From Microlunatus flavus (GTDB taxonomy: Bacteria; Actinomycetota; Actinomycetes; Propionibacteriales; Propionibacteriaceae): a DNA stretch of 64,000 bases. A model generated the notes under the pieces. The model worked only from the letters and a program-made list of their open reading frames with translations. It searched no databases and was not told where the DNA came from. Numbering within the stretch: position 1 is the first letter of the stretch; every line of letters begins with the position of its first letter. This document shows, piece by piece, positions 39,830-47,678 of this stretch. The position numbers were made by a program, and so were the translations under genes. The DNA lies in the NCBI RefSeq assembly GCF_900110855.1, contig NZ_FOFA01000005.1, positions 1 through 64,000 of the forward strand. Direction: 5' to 3'.

Positions 39830-39937
39830 TCAGTCCTCGTCCGGTGAGAGCACCGAGCCGAGCCAGAGGCGTACGACGTGGAACAGCCGTACGCCGAGGC
39901 TCAGCCCGGTGCCCTCTCCCGGCACGCCGGTGCTCAC
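39830..39937 (-). CDS. 35-codon ORF overlapping the whiB7 stop
   Basis: A GTG at 39937 overlaps the whiB7 TGA (GTGA), giving a 35-residue frame that ends with SPDED. The middle, LGVRLFHVVRLWLGSVL, could form an amphipathic or membrane-associated helix. About 31 of 35 codons end in G or C, like real genes here, although random frames in this genome can also do that. Translational coupling to whiB7 is expected from the overlap. No family is recognised, and conservation has to decide. Confidence 0.5.
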   Translation of the reverse strand: MSTGVPGEGTGLSLGVRLFHVVRLWLGSVLSPDED

Positions 39938-40272
39938 GCCGCCACCTCACCCCTGCGGGGGCCCGGGACGGCGGGAGCGACCGGCTCCACCGGGTTCTTG
40001 CGGGGCCGGCCGCGGGGCCGCTTGCGCGGCACGACGACACCGGCGATGAACAGCTCGCCACCCCAGACGCCCCAGGGCTCCCGGCGCTCGAGCGCCCCGG
40101 CGAGGCACTCGGTCCGGATCGGGCAGTCGACGCAGAGCGCCTTCGCCGCCTCCACGTCGGCGGGCGACTCGGCGAAGAACAGCTCCGGGTCGGTAAGCCG
40201 GCAGGGCAGGTCGGCGACCGCCACGCCGCTGGGCGTGGTGACGAGTGCCGCGAGTCCTCCTGCGAAGCTCAT
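39934..40272 (-). CDS. whiB7: Antibiotic-responsive regulator WhiB7
   Basis: A 112-residue Wbl protein. Fe-S ligands are Cys24 (PCRLTDPELFFAE), Cys47 and Cys50 (CVDC) and Cys56 (TEC). The sigma-binding turn is EPWGVWGGE. The C-terminal AT-hook RKRPRGRPRK is the hallmark of WhiB7. It binds region 4 of the primary sigma factor and activates intrinsic resistance genes (family knowledge). Its synteny, ABC1 kinase on one side and uvrD2 on the other, is conserved. AAGGAAGG precedes the ATG. A long regulated leader with an upstream ORF and attenuator precedes it. Confidence 0.96.
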   Translation of the reverse strand: MSFAGGLAALVTTPSGVAVADLPCRLTDPELFFAESPADVEAAKALCVDCPIRTECLAGALERREPWGVWGGELFIAGVVVPRKRPRGRPRKNPVEPVAPAVPGPRRGEVAA

Positions 40273-40324
40273 GTCGGCCTTCCTTGGTTGCGGAGCGGGT
40301 GCTCCAGGGGCCGAGAAACACGAA

Positions 40325-40358
40325 GGCCGTGAATCCCGGTGTTCTGGGAGTCACGGCC
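40325..40358 (-). terminator. whiB7 leader attenuator
   Basis: On the minus strand, GGCCGTGA-C-TCCC (40358-40346) pairs with GGGA-T-TCACGGCC (40337-40325) around an 8-base loop. The T-rich stretch TTCGTGTTT follows. This intrinsic terminator lies 52 bases upstream of the whiB7 ATG and 19 bases after the upstream ORF stop. A smaller hairpin (40381-40385 with 40369-40373) places the UAA stop codon in its loop. Confidence 0.85.
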
Positions 40359-40377
40359 TGGAGGCGGTCGGCGCGGT

Positions 40378-40692
40378 TTACGCCGGCGGTCTGGAGGTCG
40401 GTGGTCCCGAACGGGTCGAGAAGTGCTGCTTGGTCGAGAAGTGCTGCTTGGTGGTGACGTAGGCGCCGCCGTCGGCGGTGCGCCCGTCCTGGGTCGTGCG
40501 GTGGGCGGCGGCCTCGAAGCCCCGCATCTCGGAACCGGTGAGCTGACGCCACGCCGCGGCGGCGTCGGTCGTCTCGAGACGGTTCATGAGGCGGGGCTGC
40601 GCGTCGTCCGCGAGCAGGCGCGCACCAGCGACGGGGGCGCACGGGCGCGGCGACGCGACGAGCGCGGCCGGGATGTCGATGAGGATGGACAT
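40378..40692 (-). CDS. whiB7 leader upstream ORF (uORF), 104 codons
   Basis: ATG at 40692 is preceded by AGGAAGGGGG. The frame runs 104 codons and ends 105 bases before whiB7. WRQLTGSEMRGFEAAAHR forms a helix-like middle. The C-terminal part holds TKQHFSTKQHFST from an 18-bp perfect DNA duplication (40417-40452). In mycobacteria, translation of a whiB7 uORF decides between termination and read-through, so ribosome-targeting drugs induce whiB7. The same role is inferred here, although this uORF is long. Whether the peptide is stable is unknown. Confidence 0.75.
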   Translation of the reverse strand: MSILIDIPAALVASPRPCAPVAGARLLADDAQPRLMNRLETTDAAAAWRQLTGSEMRGFEAAAHRTTQDGRTADGGAYVTTKQHFSTKQHFSTRSGPPTSRPPA

Positions 40693-40786
40693 CAGGCGTT
40701 CCCCCTTCCTGAGGTGCGGTGCTGCGGACTGTCTTGCGGGCCTGAGCTCGACGGGCGCGCGGAGGCGTCCCTCGAGTTCGTGGATC

Positions 40787-40825
40787 ACACTAAGGGCCCG
40801 CTGGTGGGGTCGCAACGGATTAAAC
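40787..40825 (-). promoter_or_regulatory. whiB7 promoter with AT-rich WhiB7 site
   Basis: Read on the minus strand: GTTTAAT (40825-40819), 3 bp, TTGCGA (-35, 40815-40810), 17 bp, TAGTGT (-10, 40792-40787). WhiB7-dependent promoters carry an AT-rich block about 3 bp upstream of the -35, bound by the AT-hook. The match in sequence type and spacing supports autoregulation. Confidence 0.8.
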
Positions 40826-40912
40826 GGGCGATTTCTCGGCGGATCCCGCCCGCACGCACTGGTCCGTTCTCGTACCTGCCGTCCCTCTGCAGGAGCCCGT
40901 AGCGTCGACGGT

Positions 40913-40924
40913 CCAGGATCCTGG
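40913..40924. promoter_or_regulatory. 12-bp palindrome upstream of NHL-repeat lipoprotein gene
   Basis: CCAGGATCCTGG is a perfect 12-bp palindrome 15 bases before the ATG at 40940, in the 247-bp region shared with the whiB7 promoter. It could be an operator; no regulator is identified. Confidence 0.35.
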
Positions 40925-40939
40925 CTGTCGGGGGGCGGC

Positions 40940-41926
40940 ATGGGCGCTGATCGTCGGGCACCGACGGCCGCGGCCGTCGCCCTCCTGCTCGCGGGGCTGG
41001 GCGGGTGCACCGCCGCGACCCCCGCCCCTGCTCCCGTCCCGCCGCCCCAGGTCGTACGGCCAACCCAGGCCGTCCCGTCGCCCGCGCCGACGCCGGTGGG
41101 CCCGGTGACGCGGGTCTGGGCGACCGAGCGGGCCACGCTGGCCTGGCCGGCCGAGATGACCACCGACCCGGAGGGAAACGTCTGGGTCCGCGAGATGGGA
41201 GCGATGACGGTCTCGAAGTTCGCGCCGGACGGCCGCAAGCTGCTGACCACCGGCGGCCTGGGAAGGTCCAACGGCCAGTTCGACTTCCACGGCGAGGTGC
41301 ACATGTTCGAGGGCGGGATCGCCGCGAGCCTCGCGGGCGAGGTCGTGGTCGCCGACGGCACCTCCCGGATCCAGCGCTTCGACCGCGAGGGCCGCTTCCT
41401 CGGCCGGTGGCAGCCGCCGCGGACGCAGCGCAAGGTCGCCGTCACGGGCCTGGACTTCGGCCCGTCCGGCGCGCTCTACATGGTCCGCGGGACGCGCGTC
41501 GAGGTCTACGGCCAGACCGGCGACCTGCTCCGGTCGTGGGGCGGTCTGCAGGACCCCGACGCGATCGCCGTCGACGCGGGCGAGCGCGTGTACGTCGCCG
41601 ACGAGCGCACGGGCCGCATCACGAAGTTCGACAAGACCGGCAAGGTCCTCACCCGTTGGGGCCGGCACGGCACCGGGGACGGCGAGTTCGGTGGGGACGG
41701 GACGTTCCTCGACATGGCGGTGGACCAGCACGCCCTGTACGTCGTCGACAAGCACCACCAGCGCGTGCAGCGCTTCAGCCCGACGGGGAGGTTCCTCGGC
41801 CTGTGGAGCTCGGGCGGGCAGGACCTCGGGAGCTTCAACCCGGGCGGGGTCGCCGTGGACCCCGAGGGCGCCGTCTACGTCACCGAGAACGACCTGGGCC
41901 GGCTCATCAAGTTCCGGCTGACCTGA
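40940..41926 (+). CDS. NHL-repeat beta-propeller lipoprotein
   Basis: A 328-residue exported protein. The lipobox LLAGLGGC predicts lipid attachment at about Cys23. A Pro-rich linker (APAPVPPPQVVRPT) follows. Then about six NHL-type blades are visible: MTTDPEGNVWVREMG, VVVADGTSRIQRFDREGRFL, IAVDAGERVYVADERTGRI, and the last VAVDPEGAVYVTENDLGRL. It probably binds a ligand or partner at the cell surface. It is divergent from the whiB7 leader. Confidence 0.87.
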   Translation: MGADRRAPTAAAVALLLAGLGGCTAATPAPAPVPPPQVVRPTQAVPSPAPTPVGPVTRVWATERATLAWPAEMTTDPEGNVWVREMGAMTVSKFAPDGRKLLTTGGLGRSNGQFDFHGEVHMFEGGIAASLAGEVVVADGTSRIQRFDREGRFLGRWQPPRTQRKVAVTGLDFGPSGALYMVRGTRVEVYGQTGDLLRSWGGLQDPDAIAVDAGERVYVADERTGRITKFDKTGKVLTRWGRHGTGDGEFGGDGTFLDMAVDQHALYVVDKHHQRVQRFSPTGRFLGLWSSGGQDLGSFNPGGVAVDPEGAVYVTENDLGRLIKFRLT

Positions 41927-41952
41927 CGCGCACGGCAGCCCGCGGACGGGGC

Positions 41953-44073
41953 TCAGGACACCGCGCGGGCCCGCTCCTCGCCGGCGGCCATGACCGCCAG
42001 CACCTGCTCGCCGTACTTGTCGACCTTGACCTTGCCGAGCCCCTGGACCTTGTACAGGTCGGTGCCGGTGCGCGGCCGGGCCTCGGCGATCGCGACGAGC
42101 GTCGCGTCGGTGAACACGCAGTACGCGGGCAGGCTCGCCGAGGCGGCCTCCTGGCGGCGCCACTCGCGCAGCAGCTCGAGGGTGGCCTCGTCGAACGTCG
42201 CCGGGCAGTCGGCGTGCCGGCCGAGCTTGCGCTCGGCGGCGTCGTTGAGCCCGCGGCCGCAGGAGCGGCAGTGGACCGACAGGACCGCGCCGCGGCCCTG
42301 GCCCCGGCGGGCGGTCGAGGCCGCACCACCGGAGGACGTCTTCATCGACGCCGGCAGCACCGGGTCGAGGAACCGCGACGGCTTGCGCGCGTTGCCGCCG
42401 CCGTTGCGGGTGCGCGACCAGGAGACGCGCAGCACGCGCTCGGCGCGGGTCATGCCGACGTAGAGCAGGCGGCGCTCCTCGGCCACCTCCTCCGGCGTCG
42501 TGGCCAGGACGAACGGCAGCGAGCCCTCGTGCACGCCGAGCAGCGCGACCGCCTCCCACTCCAGCCCCTTGGCCGAGTGCAGGGTCGACACCGTGACGCC
42601 CTGCGCGGCGGGCACGTGCTGGGCCTCCGCCCGGCGGTCGAGCTCGGCCGACACGTCGGCCAGCGTCAGGGAGGTGCCGGCGGCCTTGCGCTCGGCCTCG
42701 AGGTCCTCGGCCACGCTGAGCAGGGCGGCGAGGGACTCCCAGCGCTCGCGCACCGCGCCGGCGCCCTCCGGCGGGCGCTCGGTCCAGCCGAGGGCGCCCA
42801 GCAGCGCCTTGAACTGGTCGAGCGTGGAGGCGCCATCGACGTCGCCCTGCTCGGCCCGGGCCCGCTGCTGCGTCCGCAGGGTGACGAGCGTCTGGCGCAC
42901 CTCGGGTCGCTCGTAGAAGCGCTCCCCGCTGCGGACCAGGTACGGGATCTTGCGGTCGGCCAGCGCCTGCTCCAGCGGCGGGGACTGGGCGTTGATCCGG
43001 AACAGCACGGCCATGTCGCGGTAGTCGACGCCGGCCCCGTGCTGGGCCTCCACCCAGTCCGCTACGCCCGCGGCCTCGGACGCCTCGTCGGACGCCTCGC
43101 TGAAGGCGACCTGCGGACCGTCGGGGCGCTGGGCGACCAGCTTGAGCGAGGACGCGCCGGCGACCGACATCACCGCGTTCGCGGCCCCGACCACCTGCGG
43201 CGTCGAGCGGTAGTCGCGCACCAGCCGGACCACGGTCGCGTCCGGGAACCGTCGCGCGAAGCCGGTGAGGAAGGTCGGCTGCGCGCCCGCGAAGGAGTGG
43301 ATGGTCTGAGCCGGGTCGCCCACCACGCAGATCTCGGAGCTGTCGCCGCGCCACAGCGTGAGCAGCGCCTCCTGCAAGGGGCTGACGTCCTGGTACTCGT
43401 CCACGACGAGGTGGCGGTAGGTGCGCCGGACCTGGTCGGCGACCTCCGGGTGGTCGGAGATCATCGCCGCGGTGCACAGCAGGATGTCCTCGAAGTCGAT
43501 GCGCCCGCGGTCGCGCTTGGCCTCCTCGTAGCCGAGGAAGATCCGCCCGACCGTCTCCGCGTCGATGGTCGAGACCTCGCGGTGGTGCTGGGCCGCCAGC
43601 TGCGGGTAGGTCTCGGGCGAGACGTTGCTGACCTTGGCCCAGCCGATCTCGGAGACCAGGTCGCGCAGCCGCGGGGTGTCGACGCGGACGCGCAGCCGGC
43701 CCGCCGCCTCGGCCACCAGCGACATCCGGTTGTCGAGGACCCGCGGCAGCTCCGTGCCCTGCACCCGCGGCCAGAAGTACTGCAGCTGCCGCAGCGCCGC
43801 CGAGTGGAACGTGCGGGCCTGCACCCCGTGGGCCCCGAGCTGCTGGAGCCGGCCGCGCAGCTCGCCGGCGGCCCGCGTCGTGAAGGTCACGGCCAGGACC
43901 GACGTGGGCCGGTAGACGCCGGTGGCCACGCCGTACGCGATGCGGTGGGTGATGGCCCGCGTCTTGCCCGTCCCGGCCCCGGCGATCACCGCGACGGGTC
44001 CGCGCAGGGCGGTCGCGACCTCACGCTGCTCGGGGTCGAGCCCGGCCAGCAGGTCCTCGGGCTGGGGTGGCAC
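41953..44073 (-). CDS. uvrD2: ATP-dependent DNA helicase UvrD2
   Basis: A 706-residue SF1A helicase. Motif I is VIAGAGTGKTRAITHRIA, motif II is HLVVDEYQDVSPLQ, and motif VI is EERRLLYVGMTRAERVLRVSW. A linker and tetra-Cys zinc motif (CRSCGRGLND, then HADC; Cys in AYCVF) follow. A C-terminal HRDC-like domain contains DLYKVQGLGKVKVDKYGEQVL. This domain order is specific to UvrD2, a conserved actinobacterial 3'-5' helicase beside whiB7. The start is the GTG at 44073; AT content just upstream is compatible with a promoter. Confidence 0.95.
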   Translation of the reverse strand: MPPQPEDLLAGLDPEQREVATALRGPVAVIAGAGTGKTRAITHRIAYGVATGVYRPTSVLAVTFTTRAAGELRGRLQQLGAHGVQARTFHSAALRQLQYFWPRVQGTELPRVLDNRMSLVAEAAGRLRVRVDTPRLRDLVSEIGWAKVSNVSPETYPQLAAQHHREVSTIDAETVGRIFLGYEEAKRDRGRIDFEDILLCTAAMISDHPEVADQVRRTYRHLVVDEYQDVSPLQEALLTLWRGDSSEICVVGDPAQTIHSFAGAQPTFLTGFARRFPDATVVRLVRDYRSTPQVVGAANAVMSVAGASSLKLVAQRPDGPQVAFSEASDEASEAAGVADWVEAQHGAGVDYRDMAVLFRINAQSPPLEQALADRKIPYLVRSGERFYERPEVRQTLVTLRTQQRARAEQGDVDGASTLDQFKALLGALGWTERPPEGAGAVRERWESLAALLSVAEDLEAERKAAGTSLTLADVSAELDRRAEAQHVPAAQGVTVSTLHSAKGLEWEAVALLGVHEGSLPFVLATTPEEVAEERRLLYVGMTRAERVLRVSWSRTRNGGGNARKPSRFLDPVLPASMKTSSGGAASTARRGQGRGAVLSVHCRSCGRGLNDAAERKLGRHADCPATFDEATLELLREWRRQEAASASLPAYCVFTDATLVAIAEARPRTGTDLYKVQGLGKVKVDKYGEQVLAVMAAGEERARAVS

Positions 44074-44135
44074 AGCGACACCGTAATAGCCCCCTCCGAC
44101 AGAGCCGTCCCGCGAACCGTCCCGGCGCGGCCGGC

Positions 44136-44161
44136 CCCCGCCGGACGGTCGGCCGGCGGGG
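44136..44161 (+). other. GC hairpin upstream of nhaA-dsbA gene
   Basis: CCCCGCCGG (44136-44144) and CCGGCGGGG (44153-44161) are perfect 9-bp arms with an 8-base loop in the 156-bp region divergent from uvrD2. It may be a leader hairpin of the nhaA transcript. Confidence 0.4.
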
Positions 44162-44229
44162 CGGGAGCACGGCGGCGCCCCGTGCGGTTCACTGTCCCCG
44201 TCGCGGCGGAGGACGGCGAGGAGGATCAG

Positions 44230-46113
44230 GTGGGCGAGGTCTCCACGGGCGCGTTCAGCGGCCGGACGGCCTGGGTCCGCTCGATCCCCGGCGCCGTCCT
44301 CGGCTTCCTCGGCACCGAGTCCGGCAGCGCCCGCATCCTCCTGGGCGCCACGGTCGTCGCGCTGCTGTGGGCCAACCTCGGCGCCGGCTCGTACGAGGCC
44401 TTCTGGGAGACGCCGCTGGGGTTCTCCCTCGGCTCCGCCGAGCTCTCGCTGACGCTGCACGAGTGGCTGAACAGCGGGCTGATGACCTTCTTCTTCTTCG
44501 TGGTGGGCCTGGAGGCGCGCCGGGAGTTCGACCTGGGCGAGCTGCGGGAGCGCGCCCGGGTCACGCTGCCGCTGCTGGCCGGGATCGGCGGCATGGCGGT
44601 CCCGGTCGCCGTCTACCTCCTGCTCAACGCCGGTCAGGAGTCTGTTGTCGGCTGGGGCACGGCGATGTCGACCGACACCGCCTTCGCGCTCGGCCTGCTG
44701 GCCATGGTCGCCCGGGGCCTGCCCGAGCGGGTCCGCGTCTTCCTGCTGACCGTCGCCGTCGTCGACGACTTCGTCGCCCTCGTCGTCATCACCCTCGCCT
44801 ACAGCGGCGCCGTCCGGGTCGCGCCGCTGCTGGTCGCGGTCGGGGTGTTCGCCGTCGTGGTCGTGGTCCGCTTCCTGCGGATCCGGCGCGCCTGGGTCTA
44901 CCTGCTGCTCGGCGTGGTGGCGTGGGTGCCGCTGCAGGCGTCCGGGGTGGAGCCCGTCGTGCTCGGGCTGGCGCTCGGTCTGCTGACGACCGCGTACGTC
45001 CCGGACCGCGACGACCTCGAGCGGGCGACGGACCTCGTGCGGCTGTTCCGCGAGCAGCCCACCTCGCAGCTCGCCCGCTCCGCCCAGGTCGGCGTGGCGC
45101 GCGCCCTGTCGCCGAACGAGCTGCTGCAGCAGCGCTTCGACCCGTGGGCCGGCTACGTCATCGTGCCGCTGTTCGCGCTGGCCAACGCAGGCGTGACACT
45201 GAGTCCCGGACTCCTGGCCGGCGCGGTCACGTCGCCCATCACGCTCGGGATCCTCCTGGGCTACGTGCTCGGCAAGCCGCTCGGGATGGTCGGCACCGCC
45301 TGGCTCGTCAGCCGGCTCAGCCGCGGCCGGCTCCCGCTGCCCGTCGGGTGGGCCGGGCTGCTGGGGACCGGTTCGATCGCCGGCATCGGCTTCACCGTCG
45401 CCCTGCTCGTCGCGGGCCTGGCCTTCACCGGGAGCGACCTCGCCGAGGCCAAGCTCGGGGTCCTGGCCGCCGCGGTCGTCTCGACGGCGCTGTCGGCGAC
45501 CGTCTTCAAGGTCACCGGCCGCCTCTCCCCCGCGCGCCGGACGCGCGCGCTGCTCGGCTCGACCGAGACGCTCGTCGACCTGACCGTGCCGGTCGACCCG
45601 GGGGTCGACCACGTCCGCGGACCGGAGCGGGCCGTGGTGACGCTGGTCGAGTACGGCGACTTCGAGTGCCCCTACTGCGGCCAGGCCGAGCCGGTGGTGC
45701 GCGACCTGATCGCCAGCGTCGGCGACCTGCGCTACGTCTTCCGGCACCTCCCGCTGACCGACGTCCACCCGCACGCCCAGCTGAGCGCTGAGGCGGCGGA
45801 GGCGGCGGCTCGCCAGGACGCGTTCTGGGGCATGCACGACCTCCTGATGGACCACCAGGCCGCGCTGCGGCCGGCCGACCTGCACCGCTACGCGGCCGAC
45901 CTCGGGCTGGACGTCGACCGCTTCGCCGACGACCTGCGGCAGCACGTGGGCGCCGACCGGGTCGCCCGCGACGTCGCCTCGGCCGCCGACAGCGGCGTGA
46001 GCGGCACGCCGACCTTCTTCGTCAACGGCCGGCGCCAGTACGGCGCGTACGACCTCGAGACGCTGACCACCGCGGTCGTGCAGGCCGGGGCCGTCCGGCT
46101 GCCGGTCGCCTGA
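44230..46113 (+). CDS. nhaA: Na+/H+ antiporter NhaA fused to DsbA-like thioredoxin domain
   Basis: A 627-residue fusion. Residues about 20-440 are NhaA with 11-12 spans. FFFVVGLEARREFDLGEL and WGTAMSTDTAFALGLLA are family motifs, and the transport Asp pair lies in VAVVDDFVALVVI. Residues 450-627 are a DsbA/thioredoxin-fold domain with the redox motif CPYC in YGDFECPYCGQAEPVVRDL and the cis-Pro in GTPTFFVNG. The antiporter exports Na+ for protons. The attached oxidoreductase may act on membrane or envelope thiols. GAGGAGG precedes the GTG at 44230. Confidence 0.93.
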   Translation: MGEVSTGAFSGRTAWVRSIPGAVLGFLGTESGSARILLGATVVALLWANLGAGSYEAFWETPLGFSLGSAELSLTLHEWLNSGLMTFFFFVVGLEARREFDLGELRERARVTLPLLAGIGGMAVPVAVYLLLNAGQESVVGWGTAMSTDTAFALGLLAMVARGLPERVRVFLLTVAVVDDFVALVVITLAYSGAVRVAPLLVAVGVFAVVVVVRFLRIRRAWVYLLLGVVAWVPLQASGVEPVVLGLALGLLTTAYVPDRDDLERATDLVRLFREQPTSQLARSAQVGVARALSPNELLQQRFDPWAGYVIVPLFALANAGVTLSPGLLAGAVTSPITLGILLGYVLGKPLGMVGTAWLVSRLSRGRLPLPVGWAGLLGTGSIAGIGFTVALLVAGLAFTGSDLAEAKLGVLAAAVVSTALSATVFKVTGRLSPARRTRALLGSTETLVDLTVPVDPGVDHVRGPERAVVTLVEYGDFECPYCGQAEPVVRDLIASVGDLRYVFRHLPLTDVHPHAQLSAEAAEAAARQDAFWGMHDLLMDHQAALRPADLHRYAADLGLDVDRFADDLRQHVGADRVARDVASAADSGVSGTPTFFVNGRRQYGAYDLETLTTAVVQAGAVRLPVA

Positions 46114-46128
46114 GGAGAGGAGCTCGAC

Positions 46129-47022
46129 GTGCGGGTCGGGATCACGCTGCTGCCGGAGCTCGCGTGGGCCGTCGACCGCGGCCGGTGGCAGGCGGTGGAG
46201 GCGTTCGGCTACGACCACGCCTGGACGTTCGACCACCTGGCCTGGCGCTCGCTCGCGGACAAGCCGTGGTTCGCCACCGTGCCGACGCTGACCGCGGCGG
46301 CGCTGTCCACGACCACGCTGCGGCTCGGCACCTGGGTCGCGACGCCGAACTTCCGCCACCCCGTGCCGTTCGCCAAGGAGCTCCTGACGCTCGACCACCT
46401 CTCCGGCGGGCGGCTGGACGTCGGCCTCGGCGCCGGCACCGACGGGTTCGACGCGTCGATGCTCGGCCAGCCGGCGCTGAGCCCGGGCCGGCGCCACGCC
46501 CGGTTCGCCGAGTTCGTGGAGGTGCTCGGGCTCGTGCTCGGTGCGCCGGAGTCGAGCTGGTCCGGCGACTGGTACGCCGTCGACGCCGCCCGGACGGTCC
46601 CGGCCTGCGTGCAGCGCCCGCACCCGCCGTTCGTGGTGGCGGCCAACGGGCCGAAGGGGATGCGGCTCGCCCTCGAGCGGGGCGACGCCTGGGTGACGAC
46701 GACGGGCGCCGGGCCGGACGACGACGCCGAGGTCTGGTGGGCCTCGGCGGCCGACAAGGCGGGGCGCTTCGCCGAGGTCCGGGCCGCGTACGAGGCGGAG
46801 GGGCACGCGGTGCCCGGCGGGTTCGCACGGTTCCTCAACCTCGAGGCCCGGACGTCGGACTTCTCCTGCGTCGAGCAGGTCGTGGACGCCCTGGGCCGGG
46901 CCGCCGGGCTCGGGTTCACCGACGCGGTCCTCGCCTGGCCGCGGCCGGACGGGCCGATGGCGGGCGACCCCGGCCTCGTCGAGGCCGTGGCCGCCCGCCT
47001 GCCCGAGGTGCAGGCCCTCTGA
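46129..47022 (+). CDS. LLM-class flavin/F420-dependent oxidoreductase
   Basis: A 297-residue luciferase-like monooxygenase-fold enzyme. WTFDHLAWRSLADKPW and LGTWVATPNFRHPVPFAKEL resemble F420-dependent members. SGGRLDVGLGAGTDGFDASM is the family active-site signature, and PPFVVAANGPKGMRLALERG is the cofactor phosphate loop. It lies 15 bases after the nhaA-dsbA stop. Substrate unknown; F420 versus FMN cannot be settled from the sequence alone. Confidence 0.9.
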   Translation: MRVGITLLPELAWAVDRGRWQAVEAFGYDHAWTFDHLAWRSLADKPWFATVPTLTAAALSTTTLRLGTWVATPNFRHPVPFAKELLTLDHLSGGRLDVGLGAGTDGFDASMLGQPALSPGRRHARFAEFVEVLGLVLGAPESSWSGDWYAVDAARTVPACVQRPHPPFVVAANGPKGMRLALERGDAWVTTTGAGPDDDAEVWWASAADKAGRFAEVRAAYEAEGHAVPGGFARFLNLEARTSDFSCVEQVVDALGRAAGLGFTDAVLAWPRPDGPMAGDPGLVEAVAARLPEVQAL

Positions 47023-47044
47023 AGCCGGCCCGGCACCGCGTGGT

Positions 47045-47413
47045 TCAGCCGCAGGTGTAGGTGGTGCCGCCGACCTGGTGGGTGCCCGGGCCGAGCTCGG
47101 CGCACTTCGCGGCCACGCCGCCCAGCGCGGCGCCGCCCACCGCCAGGCCGACCACCCACAGGAGGGTGACGACGCCACCGACGACGACGCCGGCGAGCGC
47201 GAAGCCGTTGCGGTGGCCGGCCCTCCTCGACCGGCGCAGCGCGACGAGGCTGACCACGAGGCCGACGGCCGCGGCGACGAACGAGAGCACCAGCCCGACG
47301 ATGCCGAGGGTGCGGCCCGGGTCGACGGCGGACGGGGCGGGGGCGTAGGGGGCAGGGGCGTAGGGGGCAGGCGCGTACGGGTCGGTGGCGTACGGGGCGG
47401 GCGGGTAGGACAT
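47045..47413 (-). CDS. DUF4190-type membrane protein with PY-rich N-terminus
   Basis: A 122-residue protein. The cytosolic N-terminus is a repeat of YAPAP units. TLGIVGLVLSFVAAAVGLVVS and VVVGGVVTLLWVVGLAVGGAALGG are two spans, separated by ALRRSRRAGHRNGFALAG, the arrangement of DUF4190 proteins. The C-terminal tail is extracytoplasmic and has two Cys. The ATG at 47413 has AGGAGA upstream. An in-frame ATG at 47497 would add 28 Pro-rich residues and cannot be excluded. Confidence 0.75.
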   Translation of the reverse strand: MSYPPAPYATDPYAPAPYAPAPYAPAPSAVDPGRTLGIVGLVLSFVAAAVGLVVSLVALRRSRRAGHRNGFALAGVVVGGVVTLLWVVGLAVGGAALGGVAAKCAELGPGTHQVGGTTYTCG

Positions 47414-47519
47414 GGCGTTCTCCTGGTTGGTGGGCTGACCCGGGCCGTACGGCGCGGGGGTGGTGGTGGGCTGGAAGGCCGGTTCGAGGTTCGTCATGGC
47501 CCTGACCCTGGTGGAGGTC

Positions 47520-47541
47520 GCTTGGGGTCGGCTTGGGGTCG
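47520..47541 (-). promoter_or_regulatory. Tandem 11-bp direct repeats
   Basis: Two perfect copies of GCTTGGGGTCG (minus strand CGACCCCAAGC) stand head to tail at an 11-bp helical period. A partial third copy follows in the direction of the DUF4190 gene. Such repeats are typical of OmpR/PhoB-type response-regulator sites. The regulator is not known. Confidence 0.5.
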
Positions 47542-47678
47542 AGCCGGGACCGGGGTGGGCCCCAGGTCTGACCGCGGCCGGCCGGCCGCGAGACCCCGGG
47601 GCGATGCCGGGCCGGTCGGTCTGCCAGAAGGCTGGGGCCGACGCGGCGCCACCACGGCGCCGGCCCCGAGGAGGACCC

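Noticed and set aside
41005-44229. Long plus-strand frame running into nhaA
   Set aside because: The upstream part is antisense to uvrD2; conserved NhaA sequence starts only after 44230, which has its own binding site.
44074-47178. Minus-strand extension of uvrD2
   Set aside because: It is antisense to the nhaA-dsbA and LLM genes; UvrD2 homology begins right at the GTG at 44073.
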